64,000 bases of DNA from Neorhizobium alkalisoli (GTDB lineage Bacteria; Pseudomonadota; Alphaproteobacteria; Rhizobiales; Rhizobiaceae): assembly GCF_002968635.1 (NCBI RefSeq), contig NZ_PVBN01000015.1, positions 1-64,000 on the forward strand, given 5' to 3'. The notes under the pieces are model-generated. The model was given only the letters and a program-made list of their open reading frames with translations. It searched no databases and had not been told where the DNA came from. Numbering within the stretch: position 1 is the stretch's first letter; each line of letters opens with the position of its first letter. Of the stretch, positions 7,593-16,056 are shown one piece after another. The position numbers and the translations under genes were made by a program.

Positions 7593-7880
7593 TCACTCGA
7601 CGACCTTCGGCACCAGGAAGAAATTGTAGTCGGTGGACGGAGCATTGGCCACGATATCCGCGGCCTTGTCGCCATCGGTGACATTGTCGGTGCGCTTGCG
7701 CATGTCCATCGGGGTCACGGAGGTCATCGGCTCGACGCCGGCGACGTCGACTTCGCCAAGCTGTTCGACAAAGCCGAGGATGCCGTTCAGCTCGCCCACC
7801 ATGCGATTGGCATCTTCCTCGGTGACCGCAATGCGGGCAAGGCGCGCGACGCGCTTCACAGTGGCGAGATCGACGGACAT
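7593..7880 (-). CDS. gatC: Asp-tRNA(Asn)/Glu-tRNA(Gln) amidotransferase subunit C
   Basis: 95 residues with the standard GatC pattern: SVDLATVKRVARLARIAVTEE at the N terminus, a helical middle (LNGILGFVEQLGEVDV), the segment VEPMTSVTPMDMRKRTDNVTDG, and a C-terminal hydrophobic NFFLVPKVVE. GatC wraps around the GatA-GatB interface and stabilises the amidotransferase. First gene of the gatC-gatA-GNAT-hypothetical group. Confidence 0.97.
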   Translation of the reverse strand: MSVDLATVKRVARLARIAVTEEDANRMVGELNGILGFVEQLGEVDVAGVEPMTSVTPMDMRKRTDNVTDGDKAADIVANAPSTDYNFFLVPKVVE

Positions 7881-7910
7881 GGCATACTCCGGGCAAGAAA
7901 AATCCTCCCC

Positions 7911-7939
7911 GCTATAATGGCCATGCCCGCCCTTCGCAA
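7911..7939 (-). promoter_or_regulatory. Putative sigma-70 promoter for gatC
   Basis: On the minus strand TTGCGA (7934-7939) and TATAGC (7911-7916) are separated by 17 bases, a reasonable alphaproteobacterial housekeeping promoter. The predicted start would give a leader of about 25 bases before gatC. Based on sequence match only. Confidence 0.35.
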
Positions 7940-7990
7940 CAGGATAACGCGTCTCAATTCAACGCGCGGCCTTCCCCGGTGGGCCAAGCA

Positions 7991-8695
7991 TCAGTAGCTG
8001 AGGCTGCCGCCCACGGACGGCGTTTCCACGCGGGTACGGGTGCCTTCCATGCCTTTCACGAACTTTTCCGGCGTCTGGTCGATAATCGGAAAGCTGGCGT
8101 AGTGGCAGGGAATGGCGTGCTTGAAATCGAAGAAGCGCTGGCAGGCAAGCGCGGCAACGGCTCCGCCCATGGTGAACCGGTCTCCGATCGGCACGATGCC
8201 GATATCCGGCTGGTGCAGTTCGTTGATCAGCCCCATATCGGTGAATATGTCGGTATCGCCCATATGCAGTACGGACGGCTCGTCGTCGAAATGCAGCATC
8301 AGTCCGTTTGCATTGCCGAGACTATGGGAAACGCCGTCTTCGGTGATCTGCGCAGACGAATGATGCGCCTGGGTGAAGGTCGCGGTAAAGCCGTCAAAGG
8401 CTACCGTCCCACCGGTATTGCCCATTTCCAGCTTCTCGACGCCCTTGCTGCCGAGCCATGCGGCAAGGTCGGCATTGGCCAGAACCGTCGCGCCGGTTTC
8501 CTTGGCAATCCGGATGGCGTCGCCGACGTGATCGCCATGACCGTGGGTCAGCAGGATATGGGTCACCCCCTCGGCTGCGGCCTTTGCATCCTGCCCGCTG
8601 AAGGCAGGGTTCCCGGTGAAGAACGGGTCGATCAATATCTTTGCCTTCGCAGTTTCGAGGCGAAAGGCGGAATGGCCGAGCCAGGTCAGCTTCAT
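7991..8695 (-). CDS. Metal-dependent hydrolase, UPF0173 (beta-lactamase-like fold)
   Basis: 234 residues from the ATG at 8695. The metallo-beta-lactamase fold is shown by the N-terminal MKLTWLGHSAFRLE, the metal motif LLTHGHGDHVGDA (H-x-H-x-DH), the GDTDIFTDM aspartate region, and a late PCHYASFP histidine. This matches the UPF0173 family, whose substrates are unknown. The upstream open reading frame (to 8860) is only frame extension into the divergent ruvX upstream region. Divergent to ruvX with 116 bases between starts. Confidence 0.93.
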   Translation of the reverse strand: MKLTWLGHSAFRLETAKAKILIDPFFTGNPAFSGQDAKAAAEGVTHILLTHGHGDHVGDAIRIAKETGATVLANADLAAWLGSKGVEKLEMGNTGGTVAFDGFTATFTQAHHSSAQITEDGVSHSLGNANGLMLHFDDEPSVLHMGDTDIFTDMGLINELHQPDIGIVPIGDRFTMGGAVAALACQRFFDFKHAIPCHYASFPIIDQTPEKFVKGMEGTRTRVETPSVGGSLSY

Positions 8696-8811
8696 GAAAT
8701 TACTCCTGCTATAGGGGTCAACATGGTAACGACAGATAGCCGATATGGAGCTAAAGGAAAGGGGCGGCGGCAGGAACCGGCCGCAGCTCCACCACGAGGA
8801 ACGGACAGCAG

Positions 8812-9306
8812 ATGGCAGTGATGACGATCGAGGAATTGGCCGAAGCCCTCCAGCCCGCACAGGCTATCGCCGGCATCGACCTCGGCACGAAGACGATCGG
8901 GCTTGCCATGTCGGATATCGGTCGGCGCTTTGCCTCTCCCCGTCCTGTTATCAAGCGGGTGAAATTCACCAAGGACGCCGAGCTGATGCTGAACTTTGCG
9001 GCGAAGGAAAAGGTGGCGGCTTTCATTATCGGCCTGCCGGTGAACATGGATGGCTCGTCCGGCCCGCGCGTTCAGGCAACCCGGGCTTTCGTGCGCTCCA
9101 TGAGCGAGAAGACCCCTATTCCCTTTATCTTCTGGGACGAACGGCTTTCCACGGTCGCGGCCGAACGGGCGCTTCTGGAAATGGATGTTTCCCGGGCAAA
9201 ACGGGCCGAGCGGATCGACTCCGCCGCGGCAAGCTTCATTCTTCAGGGAGCCCTCGACAGGCTTTCGTCGCTCGCGAGAGAAACCTCGTCAAACCTGGAA
9301 AGCTGA
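8812..9306 (+). CDS. ruvX: Holliday junction resolvase-like protein RuvX/YqgF
   Basis: 164 residues with the RNase H-like YqgF fold: IAGIDLGTKTIGLAMSD at the first strand (catalytic Asp), VAAFIIGLPVNMDGS, the FWDERLSTVAAE block, and the C-terminal RIDSAAASFILQGALD with the last catalytic Asp. The family acts in pre-16S rRNA 5' maturation and has been proposed as a resolvase. ATG at 8812 has a second in-frame ATG at 8821. The 3' end overlaps the convergent DUF6105 gene by 64 bases. Confidence 0.95.
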   Translation: MAVMTIEELAEALQPAQAIAGIDLGTKTIGLAMSDIGRRFASPRPVIKRVKFTKDAELMLNFAAKEKVAAFIIGLPVNMDGSSGPRVQATRAFVRSMSEKTPIPFIFWDERLSTVAAERALLEMDVSRAKRAERIDSAAASFILQGALDRLSSLARETSSNLES

Positions 9307-9575
9307 CGCTTGCGCCACCAGGCGGCAATCTGACGGCGTTTGCGGAATGCGACAATGGCGAGCACGATCAGGCTGTCGAAGGCGATCGCCCGGGCTACCA
9401 GCGGCGGAATGGTTTCCGGCGGAATACCCAGGACATTGCCGTAGATCTGGAAGACCAGATCATGCGTATGGCGCGTCAGCATGAAAAAGCCGAAGCTCAT
9501 GTCGTAGTAGGAGAGCCCGTACCAGCTGGTCAGCAGCAGGACAGGCCCCGCCCACAAAATCAGGAACCACTTCAT
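9243..9575 (-). CDS. DUF6105 family membrane protein
   Basis: 110 residues from the ATG at 9575. It has an N-terminal membrane segment (KWFLILWAGPVLLLTSWYGL), the conserved middle FFMLTRHTHDLVFQIYGNVLG, PPLVARAIAFDSLIVLAIVAF as a second membrane helix, and a basic cytoplasmic tail. The fit to the Rhizobiales DUF6105 family is good; function unknown. Its start codon overlaps the stop of the small membrane gene upstream (ATGA), indicating an operon. Its last 64 bases run antisense to the end of ruvX. Confidence 0.82.
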   Translation of the reverse strand: MKWFLILWAGPVLLLTSWYGLSYYDMSFGFFMLTRHTHDLVFQIYGNVLGIPPETIPPLVARAIAFDSLIVLAIVAFRKRRQIAAWWRKRQLSRFDEVSLASDESLSRAP

Positions 9576-9742
9576 GCGGTTTTCCCCCTCGGCTCTACCG
9601 GATACATCTCCGGCACCATGAGCCATCTCGTTAGAGCCATGACACTCAGAACGACGGCCGGAACGGCAATATTCAGTGCCAGCATGGCGAAGATCGCGGT
9701 CATGGCGACCAGCAATGCCTTACCCCTGACTGCAGTTCCCAT
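9572..9742 (-). CDS. Small membrane protein, 56 residues
   Basis: Read directly from the minus strand: ATG at 9742 to TGA at 9574-9572. The protein is MGTAVRGKALLVAMTAIFAM at the start, then a hydrophobic stretch (LALNIAVPAVVLSVMALTRW) and ends VEPRGKTA; one long or two short membrane helices are predicted. Its TGA overlaps the ATG of the DUF6105 gene (ATGA), so the two are translationally coupled. No strong ribosome-binding site is seen. Function unknown; the coupling and hydrophobic pattern argue that it is real. Confidence 0.65.
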   Translation of the reverse strand: MGTAVRGKALLVAMTAIFAMLALNIAVPAVVLSVMALTRWLMVPEMYPVEPRGKTA

Positions 9743-9868
9743 GTCGTCCGCGTCCAGATCATTCTTGGTTAATGATGCGTTAACGTCAAACTTAAAGGGC
9801 CAGAGATTTACCGCAACGGAAACCGCGCCGCATGGTTAATTCGGAAGGCGGGACTGTGGAAAAGTCGA

Positions 9869-10513
9869 TTAGCCGTAGATGGCGCGGACCAGGCGGCAGA
9901 TGGCGCTGGCAACCTTGTCCCAGTCCTTGTTGGTGCGCAGCGCGACGCCGGCGAACTGCCCGCTCACTGCAGCTGAAATCACAAGATGCTGGATTGCCGC
10001 GAACAGGATTGCGTTTGTCGTCGCCGCGTCGACGCCTTTCGGCGGCGTCAGCGAACCCCGCATCCGATCAAGCCATTTGCCGAGCGCCTTGGTGCGGGCC
10101 TCGGAGAGACGGCGGACCTGAGGCGTGTCCTGCGAGACCTCCCAGGCGACAATCTTGCAGACGAGCGGATCGTCGCGCAGCGCTTCCATGAAGTAGATCG
10201 CAAGCTTCTCCATCAGGTCGCCATAGGTCAGCAGGAACATGCCGCCCGTGTCTTCCGGGATGCGATCCTTGACCCATGTGCCGAGATCGGCCCCGATTGC
10301 CTCGATGAGTCCATCGAGGCCGCCGTAGTAGCGATAAATAAGCTGCTTGTCGCAGCCAGCACGGCGGGCCACCGCGTTAATGCCGAAGCGCTGGAACCCC
10401 TCTTCCGCCAGAAGGCCACGCGCTGCAAGGAAAATGGCCCGCTCGGTACTGGCGCGGTTGCGCACCTTCGCAATCGAACCTTCTTGCGCCGTGACTTCGG
10501 GGATCTGGAGCAT
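9869..10513 (-). CDS. TetR family transcriptional regulator
   Basis: 214 residues from the ATG at 10513. The N-terminal TetR helix-turn-helix is RAIFLAARGLLAEEGFQRFG plus INAVARRAGCDKQLIYRYYGG (R-Y-Y is the typical recognition helix end). The C-terminal ligand domain carries no recognisable substrate signature. It is divergent from the AEC permease gene at 10697 with 183 bases between, so it probably regulates that gene and itself; no exact operator was identified. Confidence 0.88.
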   Translation of the reverse strand: MLQIPEVTAQEGSIAKVRNRASTERAIFLAARGLLAEEGFQRFGINAVARRAGCDKQLIYRYYGGLDGLIEAIGADLGTWVKDRIPEDTGGMFLLTYGDLMEKLAIYFMEALRDDPLVCKIVAWEVSQDTPQVRRLSEARTKALGKWLDRMRGSLTPPKGVDAATTNAILFAAIQHLVISAAVSGQFAGVALRTNKDWDKVASAICRLVRAIYG

Positions 10514-10696
10514 TTTGTCTGTACCGGTTGGTCTTGTTACCGCGATAATGCGCGGCTCCAAGCACTGCAAGCCGTGTGGAGGGCCAATGCACAAGATAGC
10601 GGGGGCGCCTGAAATGTCTCTGCGCATCTGTGTGATTGCACAAGGGCCTGCAAGAGACTAACGAGAGGAAAATCTCCTCGATTCATTTGCTGGCAA

Positions 10697-11632
10697 ATGC
10701 TCCTGATCTTTGAAAGTATCCTGCCGATCTTCCTTTTGGTACTACTCGGTGCGGCCCTAAAGCGAAGCTCCTTCATCAATGCGACGCTTTGGGACGGCCT
10801 TGAGCAACTAGGCTATTACGTCCTGTTTCCGGCCCTGCTTTTCTACACGCTCGCAACGGCAGACTTCATGAAAATCGACATAGGATTGATCGGCGCGGTA
10901 TCGAACGGCGCCGTGATACTGATGGGCGTTTTCGTTCTGGCGCTCTGGCCCGGCCTTCGGCGCGCCGGTGTCGGCGCATCGGCCTTCAGTTCACTCTTCC
11001 AGTGCTCGACCCGCTGGAATGCCTTCGTCGCTCTCGCAATCGGCCAAAAAGCTTTCGGAGCAGATGGCATCGCGATAATCGCCATCATAATGGCGGCCAT
11101 CATCGTGCCGATCAACCTGCTCAACGTCTCGGTGCTGCTCTGGTTTTCCGGTCGATGGCAGGGATATCGGATATTTGCCGTTCGCATCATGACCAATCCT
11201 TTGATTTTCAGCAGCGTTGCCGGCATCGTCGTCAATCTTCTGCACGTCCCGATCTATCAGCCCCTGATGGTGACGGTCGGACTCGTCTCACAGGCTTCGC
11301 TAAGCCTTGGTCTGATCGCTGTCGGCGCTGGTCTGCGGATCGCCGATGCGCTCAGGCCAAGTGCCATGGTGGTGCTCGGCACCGTATTGAAGCTTCTAGT
11401 GTTCCCGATGGTTATGGTCGGCCTGGCGATCGTGTTTGGTATTCGCGGCCAGACGCTCGTGCTACTCGCCTTGAGTGCCAGCGTACCGACCGCTATGAAC
11501 GGATATCTGCTCGCCAAGAAGATGGGAGGCGACGCGGATCTTTATGCCGCAACCGCGACTGTCCAGACGGTCGCCTCATTCTTCATCATTCCGCTGGTGA
11601 TGATCGTCGCCGATCAGCTGGCCGCGGGGTAA
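10697..11632 (+). CDS. AEC family (auxin efflux carrier-like) transporter
   Basis: 311 residues, about ten hydrophobic helices. Typical AEC features are the start LLIFESILPIFLLVLLGAAL, the YVLFPALLFYTLA segment of the first half, MTNPLIFSSVAGIVVNLLHV at mid-protein, and LLALSASVPTAMNGYLLAKK near the end. AEC proteins export small organic anions; the substrate is not predictable. The ATG lacks a clear ribosome-binding site and is preceded by the hairpin GAGGA-AAATC-TCCTC. The adjacent TetR gene suggests induction by a ligand. The 3' end overlaps the convergent aidB gene by 19 bases. Confidence 0.9.
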   Translation: MLLIFESILPIFLLVLLGAALKRSSFINATLWDGLEQLGYYVLFPALLFYTLATADFMKIDIGLIGAVSNGAVILMGVFVLALWPGLRRAGVGASAFSSLFQCSTRWNAFVALAIGQKAFGADGIAIIAIIMAAIIVPINLLNVSVLLWFSGRWQGYRIFAVRIMTNPLIFSSVAGIVVNLLHVPIYQPLMVTVGLVSQASLSLGLIAVGAGLRIADALRPSAMVVLGTVLKLLVFPMVMVGLAIVFGIRGQTLVLLALSASVPTAMNGYLLAKKMGGDADLYAATATVQTVASFFIIPLVMIVADQLAAG

Positions 11633-13266
11633 AGAAGGTCGATGATATAGCGCGCGTCGAATCTCGCATCGAGCATGCCGTAGGTCGAACGCCAGCCGCC
11701 TGCCAAACGGGTTTCAAGGAAAGCATCGGCGATCTTGCCAGCGCCGAGGCGGACGAGTTCGGATGCACCGGCTGCGAGCGCCAACTGCTCGACCAGAAGG
11801 CGTGCGGCGCCCTCGTCGGTTTCGCAGAGCGCCATGGCGGCGCGGAGCACCTCCACCGTCTTTCTGCCGGACGCACCGAGATCGCGTTCGAAACCGGCAA
11901 GCACCGTATCGAACAGATCCTTTCCGCGCGACAACACACGCAACACGTCGAGCGCCATCACGTTGCCGGAACCTTCCCAGATCGCATTGACCGGGGCCTC
12001 GCGGTAGTGCCGAGCGATCGGCCGCTCCTCGACATAGCCGTTGCCACCCAGGCACTCCATGGCCTCGTAGATGAGCGAAGGCGCTATCTTGCAATTCCAG
12101 TATTTGACCACCGGGGTCATGACACGGGCAAAGGCGGCGTCCGCCGGATCGGAGGCGGCACGGTCGAAGGCATCGGCCAGCCTGAAGCCAAGCGCCGTCG
12201 CCGCCGCGACATCCAGGGCCATGTCGGCCAATACGCGCGTCATCAAGGGCTGATCGATCAGCTTCTTGCCAAAGACGTTACGGCCCCGGCAATGATGCAC
12301 CGCCTCGGACAGCGAAGCGCGCATGATCCCGGCGGATGCCAGCGCACAATCGAGTCGCGTCAGCGTCACCATGTCGAGGATGGTGCGGATGCCGGCACCC
12401 GGGTCGCCGAGGAGATAACCGAAAGCATCGGTGAACTCGACTTCCGACGATGCGTTCGAGCGGTTGCCGAGCTTGTCTTTGAGCCGCTGGAACTGCAGGC
12501 CGTTGGCCGATCCGTCCTCCAGAAGACGCGGGACAAGGAAGCAGCCGATGCCCTCGTTCGTCTTGGCCAGCATGATGAAACCGTCGCTCATCGGCGCGGA
12601 CATGAACCACTTGTGGCCGGAAAGACGGTAGATGCCCTCGCCTACCCGCTCGGCGGTCGAACGATTGGCGCGCACATCCGTGCCGCCCTGTTTTTCCGTC
12701 ATGCCCATGCCAAGCGTGACGGCCGTCTTCTGCAGCGCAGGGCGATTCGTCGAATCGTATTTGCGCGACAGGATCTTCGGCGCCCATTCCTTCTGGACGC
12801 GTGGAGAAGCCATCAGCGCGGCGATGGAGGCGCTCGTCATCGTCAGCGGGCAAAGATGGCCACATTCGAGCTGCGCCGTCAGGTAGAACCGGGTCGCGCG
12901 AGCCTTGTGCTCATGGCCCTTGGCTTCCGCTATGCTTTCCCAGACGGAGGAATGCAGCCCCGTCTGCATCGACCGGCGCATCAGCGCGTGCCAGGCCGGA
13001 TGGAACTCCACCGTATCGAGCCGCTCGCCACGCGGACCGTGGCTTCTGAGCTTCGGTGGGTTTTCGTTCGCCATGCGCGCAAGTTCCTGCGCCTCCGGCG
13101 AGGTCACGTAACGGCCCAGCTGGTCGTATTCCTCGCGAACCGTGCGATGCAGGCCACTCGTCAGATCGACCACCAACGGATCGGATCGATATGCATTGAT
13201 TCCCGACCAGGGTTTCGGCTGGTTCAGTTCGGCAAATTTTTCTTCGGCGCGCGATGTCTGGTTCAT
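11614..13266 (-). CDS. aidB: AidB-like acyl-CoA dehydrogenase family protein
   Basis: 550 residues, the AidB size (ordinary acyl-CoA dehydrogenases are about 380-400). The extended N-terminal part has the AidB pattern NQPKPWSGINAYRSD, ELARMANENPPKL and RLDTVEFHPAWHALM. The flavin domain shows GMGMTEKQGGTDVRAN (FAD binding), ARHYREAPVNAIWEGSGNVMAL and ECLGGNGYVEE. E. coli AidB is an Ada-responsive flavoprotein that binds DNA and is linked to alkylation protection; whether this protein shares that role is inference. No Ada-like site was seen upstream. It is monocistronic and divergent from pyrB. Confidence 0.88.
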   Translation of the reverse strand: MNQTSRAEEKFAELNQPKPWSGINAYRSDPLVVDLTSGLHRTVREEYDQLGRYVTSPEAQELARMANENPPKLRSHGPRGERLDTVEFHPAWHALMRRSMQTGLHSSVWESIAEAKGHEHKARATRFYLTAQLECGHLCPLTMTSASIAALMASPRVQKEWAPKILSRKYDSTNRPALQKTAVTLGMGMTEKQGGTDVRANRSTAERVGEGIYRLSGHKWFMSAPMSDGFIMLAKTNEGIGCFLVPRLLEDGSANGLQFQRLKDKLGNRSNASSEVEFTDAFGYLLGDPGAGIRTILDMVTLTRLDCALASAGIMRASLSEAVHHCRGRNVFGKKLIDQPLMTRVLADMALDVAAATALGFRLADAFDRAASDPADAAFARVMTPVVKYWNCKIAPSLIYEAMECLGGNGYVEERPIARHYREAPVNAIWEGSGNVMALDVLRVLSRGKDLFDTVLAGFERDLGASGRKTVEVLRAAMALCETDEGAARLLVEQLALAAGASELVRLGAGKIADAFLETRLAGGWRSTYGMLDARFDARYIIDLLYPAAS

Positions 13267-13467
13267 GAGGCGGTTCTAGCGGAAGTTACAGGGTCTGGAA
13301 ACGGCAGCCTTTAACGATTTCAGCCGTTCTGCACAAATGGCCGCCGCGCCGGTAACGGGAGACTTGCCGCGGCGGCTCGAACAAGCAGCAAGATAACCCT
13401 TTCTTCCGCTTGCGACCTTCACCGTCAGACCTTATAGACCGCCGAACGCAAGCGGAGACATGATCTT

Positions 13468-14409
13468 ATGGTCTTCTTCCCCCATCGCCATCTCCTTGGC
13501 ATCAAGGGCCTCACCGAACAGGACATCACCTTTCTTCTCGACAAGGCCGACGAGGCCGTGAAGATTTCCCGCCAGCGGGAAAAGAAGACGTCCACCTTAC
13601 GCGGCCTTACCCAGATCAACCTCTTCTTCGAGGCTTCTACCCGCACCCAGTCCTCCTTCGAACTCGCCGGCAAGCGGCTGGGCGCCGATGTGATGAATAT
13701 GTCGGTGGGCAATTCGTCGGTGAAAAAAGGCGAGACCCTGATCGACACGGCGATGACGCTCAACGCGATGCGTCCTGACGTACTGGTGCTGCGCCATTCC
13801 TCGGCGGGCGCAGCCGCGCTGCTTGCCCAGAAGGTGGCTTGCTCGGTCGTCAACGCAGGTGACGGCCAGCACGAGCACCCGACCCAGGCGCTGCTCGACG
13901 CGCTGACGATTCGTCGCGCCAAAGGAAAGCTGTCACGCATCATCGTGGCGATCTGCGGCGACGTGTTGCACTCGCGTGTCGCCCGCTCGAATATCCTTTT
14001 GCTCAACGCGATGGGCGCTCGGGTTCGGGTGGTCGCACCGTCCACGCTATTGCCCTCCGGCATCCGGGAGATGGGTGTGGAGGTCTTCCACTCGATGGAG
14101 GAAGGTCTGAAGGATGCGGATGTGGTGATGATGCTGCGCCTGCAGCGCGAACGCATGGCCGGCGCATTCGTGCCTTCCGTGCGCGAGTATTTCCGCTTCT
14201 ACGGTCTCGATGCGGAAAAACTCAAAGCGGCCAAAGAGGACGCACTCGTCATGCATCCGGGCCCGATGAACCGCGGCGTGGAGATTGCCTCCGAGGTTGC
14301 CGATGGGCCGCAAAGCGTCATCGAGCAACAGGTGGAAATGGGGGTCGCGGTCCGCATGGCTGTGATGGAGGCTCTGCTCGTCTCTCATAACCAGGGAGAG
14401 CGCGCATGA
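13468..14409 (+). CDS. pyrB: Aspartate carbamoyltransferase catalytic chain
   Basis: 313 residues, class expected for PyrB without a PyrI. The carbamoyl-phosphate motif FFEASTRTQSSFELAGKRLG and HPTQALLDALTI are clear, with LMLRLQRERM and VMHPGPMNRGVE (aspartate/carbamoyl sites) toward the C terminus. It catalyses carbamoyl phosphate + L-aspartate to carbamoyl aspartate, the committed pyrimidine step. Its last codons overlap the downstream dihydroorotase-like gene (ATGA), the arrangement seen in Pseudomonas-type pyrBC'. Starts about 200 bases from the divergent aidB. Confidence 0.97.
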   Translation: MVFFPHRHLLGIKGLTEQDITFLLDKADEAVKISRQREKKTSTLRGLTQINLFFEASTRTQSSFELAGKRLGADVMNMSVGNSSVKKGETLIDTAMTLNAMRPDVLVLRHSSAGAAALLAQKVACSVVNAGDGQHEHPTQALLDALTIRRAKGKLSRIIVAICGDVLHSRVARSNILLLNAMGARVRVVAPSTLLPSGIREMGVEVFHSMEEGLKDADVVMMLRLQRERMAGAFVPSVREYFRFYGLDAEKLKAAKEDALVMHPGPMNRGVEIASEVADGPQSVIEQQVEMGVAVRMAVMEALLVSHNQGERA

Positions 14410-15692
14410 CCGCGACAGTTCTGAAGAACCTCCGCCTCATCGACCCCTCGCGCAATCTTGATGAGACCGGCACGATCATCATCGGCGACGACGGCCGTAT
14501 CCTCGCCGCCGGCAAGGGTGCCCAGAACCAGGGCGCGCCTGACGGCGCAACGATCAAGGACTGCACGGGTCTCGTCGCGACGCCGGGCTTGGTGGACGCC
14601 CGCGTCTATGTGGGCGAACCCGGCGCCGAACACACCGAGACGATCGAATCAGCAAGCCGGGCGGCAGCCGCCGGAGGCGTCACCTCCTTCATCATGATGC
14701 CGGACACGGATCCGGTGCTGGATGATATTGCGCTGATCGAGTTCGTGCAGAAGACGGCGCGAGACAAGGCACTGGTCAACGTTCATCCGGCCGCGGCGCT
14801 GACCAAGGGCCTCGCCGGCCAAGAGATGACAGAGATCGGCCTATTGCAGCAATCCGGTGCCGTCGCCTTCACCAACGGTCGCCACGGTCTTTCCGACAGC
14901 CTGCTTCTTCGCCGCGCCATGACCTATGCGCGCGAGTTCGATGCGGTCATAGCGCTCGAATTACGCGAGAGATATCTCGGCAACGGGGTCATGAACGAGG
15001 GCCTCTTCGCGAGCTGGCTCGGTCTGTCGGGTGTTCCGAAGGAAGCGGAGATCATCCCGCTCGAACGGGATTTGCGGATCGCCGGTCTGACCGGTGCCAA
15101 GTATCACGCGGCCAAGATCTCGGTAGCGGAATCGGCCGAGGCGGTTCGTGTCGCCCGCTCGCGCGGCGCGAACGTCACCTGCGGCGTATCGATCAATCAT
15201 CTGTCGCTCAACGAGAACGACATCGGCGAGTACCGTACGTTCTTCAAACTTTCGCCGCCACTGCGCTCCGAAGACGATCGTGTCGCAATGGCCGATGCGA
15301 TTGCCGACGGCACGATCGACATCATCGTTTCGTCGCACGATCCGCAGGACGTCGACACCAAGCGCCTTCCCTTTGCCGACGCCGCCGACGGCGCGATCGG
15401 GCTAGAGACGATGCTCGCCGCAGCACTCCGCCTGCATCACGACGGCCGCGTGCCCTTGATGCGCCTGATCGACGCCATGTCGACCCGACCCGCGCAGATT
15501 TTCGGTCTCGACGCCGGTACGCTGAAACCGGGGGCCAAGGCGGATATCACGCTGATCGACCTCGACGAGCCTTGGATCGTGTCGAAGGATATGCTTTTGT
15601 CCCGTTCGAAGAATACGCCTTTCGAGGACGCGCGGTTCTCAGGTCGCGCTGTGACAACTTATATTAACGGTAGAGCGGTGTTTAGTCTCTGA
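14406..15692 (+). CDS. pyrC: Dihydroorotase-like protein lacking metal ligands (PyrC'/PyrX type)
   Basis: 428 residues with the amidohydrolase layout of class I dihydroorotase, but the metal-binding residues are missing. Where active enzymes have D-x-H-x-H at the first strand, this reads DARVY (residues 64-68). The HCED region reads ELRE, the YHICH/HVS region reads YHAAKIS, and the TDHAPH loop reads SSHDPQ. In Pseudomonas, a comparable inactive PyrC' is encoded with PyrB and is needed to assemble active ATCase (established knowledge); a similar structural role is inferred here. A catalytic dihydroorotase would then be elsewhere in the genome. Overlaps pyrB by 4 bases. Confidence 0.9.
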   Translation: MTATVLKNLRLIDPSRNLDETGTIIIGDDGRILAAGKGAQNQGAPDGATIKDCTGLVATPGLVDARVYVGEPGAEHTETIESASRAAAAGGVTSFIMMPDTDPVLDDIALIEFVQKTARDKALVNVHPAAALTKGLAGQEMTEIGLLQQSGAVAFTNGRHGLSDSLLLRRAMTYAREFDAVIALELRERYLGNGVMNEGLFASWLGLSGVPKEAEIIPLERDLRIAGLTGAKYHAAKISVAESAEAVRVARSRGANVTCGVSINHLSLNENDIGEYRTFFKLSPPLRSEDDRVAMADAIADGTIDIIVSSHDPQDVDTKRLPFADAADGAIGLETMLAAALRLHHDGRVPLMRLIDAMSTRPAQIFGLDAGTLKPGAKADITLIDLDEPWIVSKDMLLSRSKNTPFEDARFSGRAVTTYINGRAVFSL

Positions 15693-15702
15693 GGAGAATA
15701 CT

Positions 15703-16035
15703 TTGGCAGTAGACGATCTTGGCGTGATCGATATTGAGGTACCCTATGAAAACGGCGATCTCAGGATGGTTATCATCGATGGGCTCGCGTGGACGAATGA
15801 TGAAGTGATAACGGATCACCTCAATGCTCTTCTCCGAAAGATAAAATTCTACCTCGATATCGCCGAAAGCGATACATTCCGGCAGAAATACCCAAACACG
15901 ACTTTAGAAAATATCACAATCGAGATCGTTCTACGCTACCCGCCTCCCCTGGGAGTGGAAGATTTTCTGAAACAATACGCCGGCACGCTGGCCCCCGACG
16001 GCATTACTCTTGTTTACAATGTTCATGCCGGTTAG
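15703..16035 (+). CDS. DUF6572 family protein
   Basis: 110 residues starting at a TTG with GAGGAG 6 bases upstream. The pattern DLGVIDIEVPYENGDLRMVI, a DHLNALLRKIKFYLDIAES segment and LRYPPPLGVEDFL match the DUF6572 family, small proteins of unknown function. Base composition (more A/T, for example AAATATCACAATC) differs from the flanking pyr and plsY genes, hinting at a later insertion. It sits between pyrC' and plsY with 10 and 21 bases of spacing, so it is in the same transcript. Confidence 0.75.
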   Translation: MAVDDLGVIDIEVPYENGDLRMVIIDGLAWTNDEVITDHLNALLRKIKFYLDIAESDTFRQKYPNTTLENITIEIVLRYPPPLGVEDFLKQYAGTLAPDGITLVYNVHAG

Positions 16036-16056
16036 ACCTTAACAATGTGAGGGATC

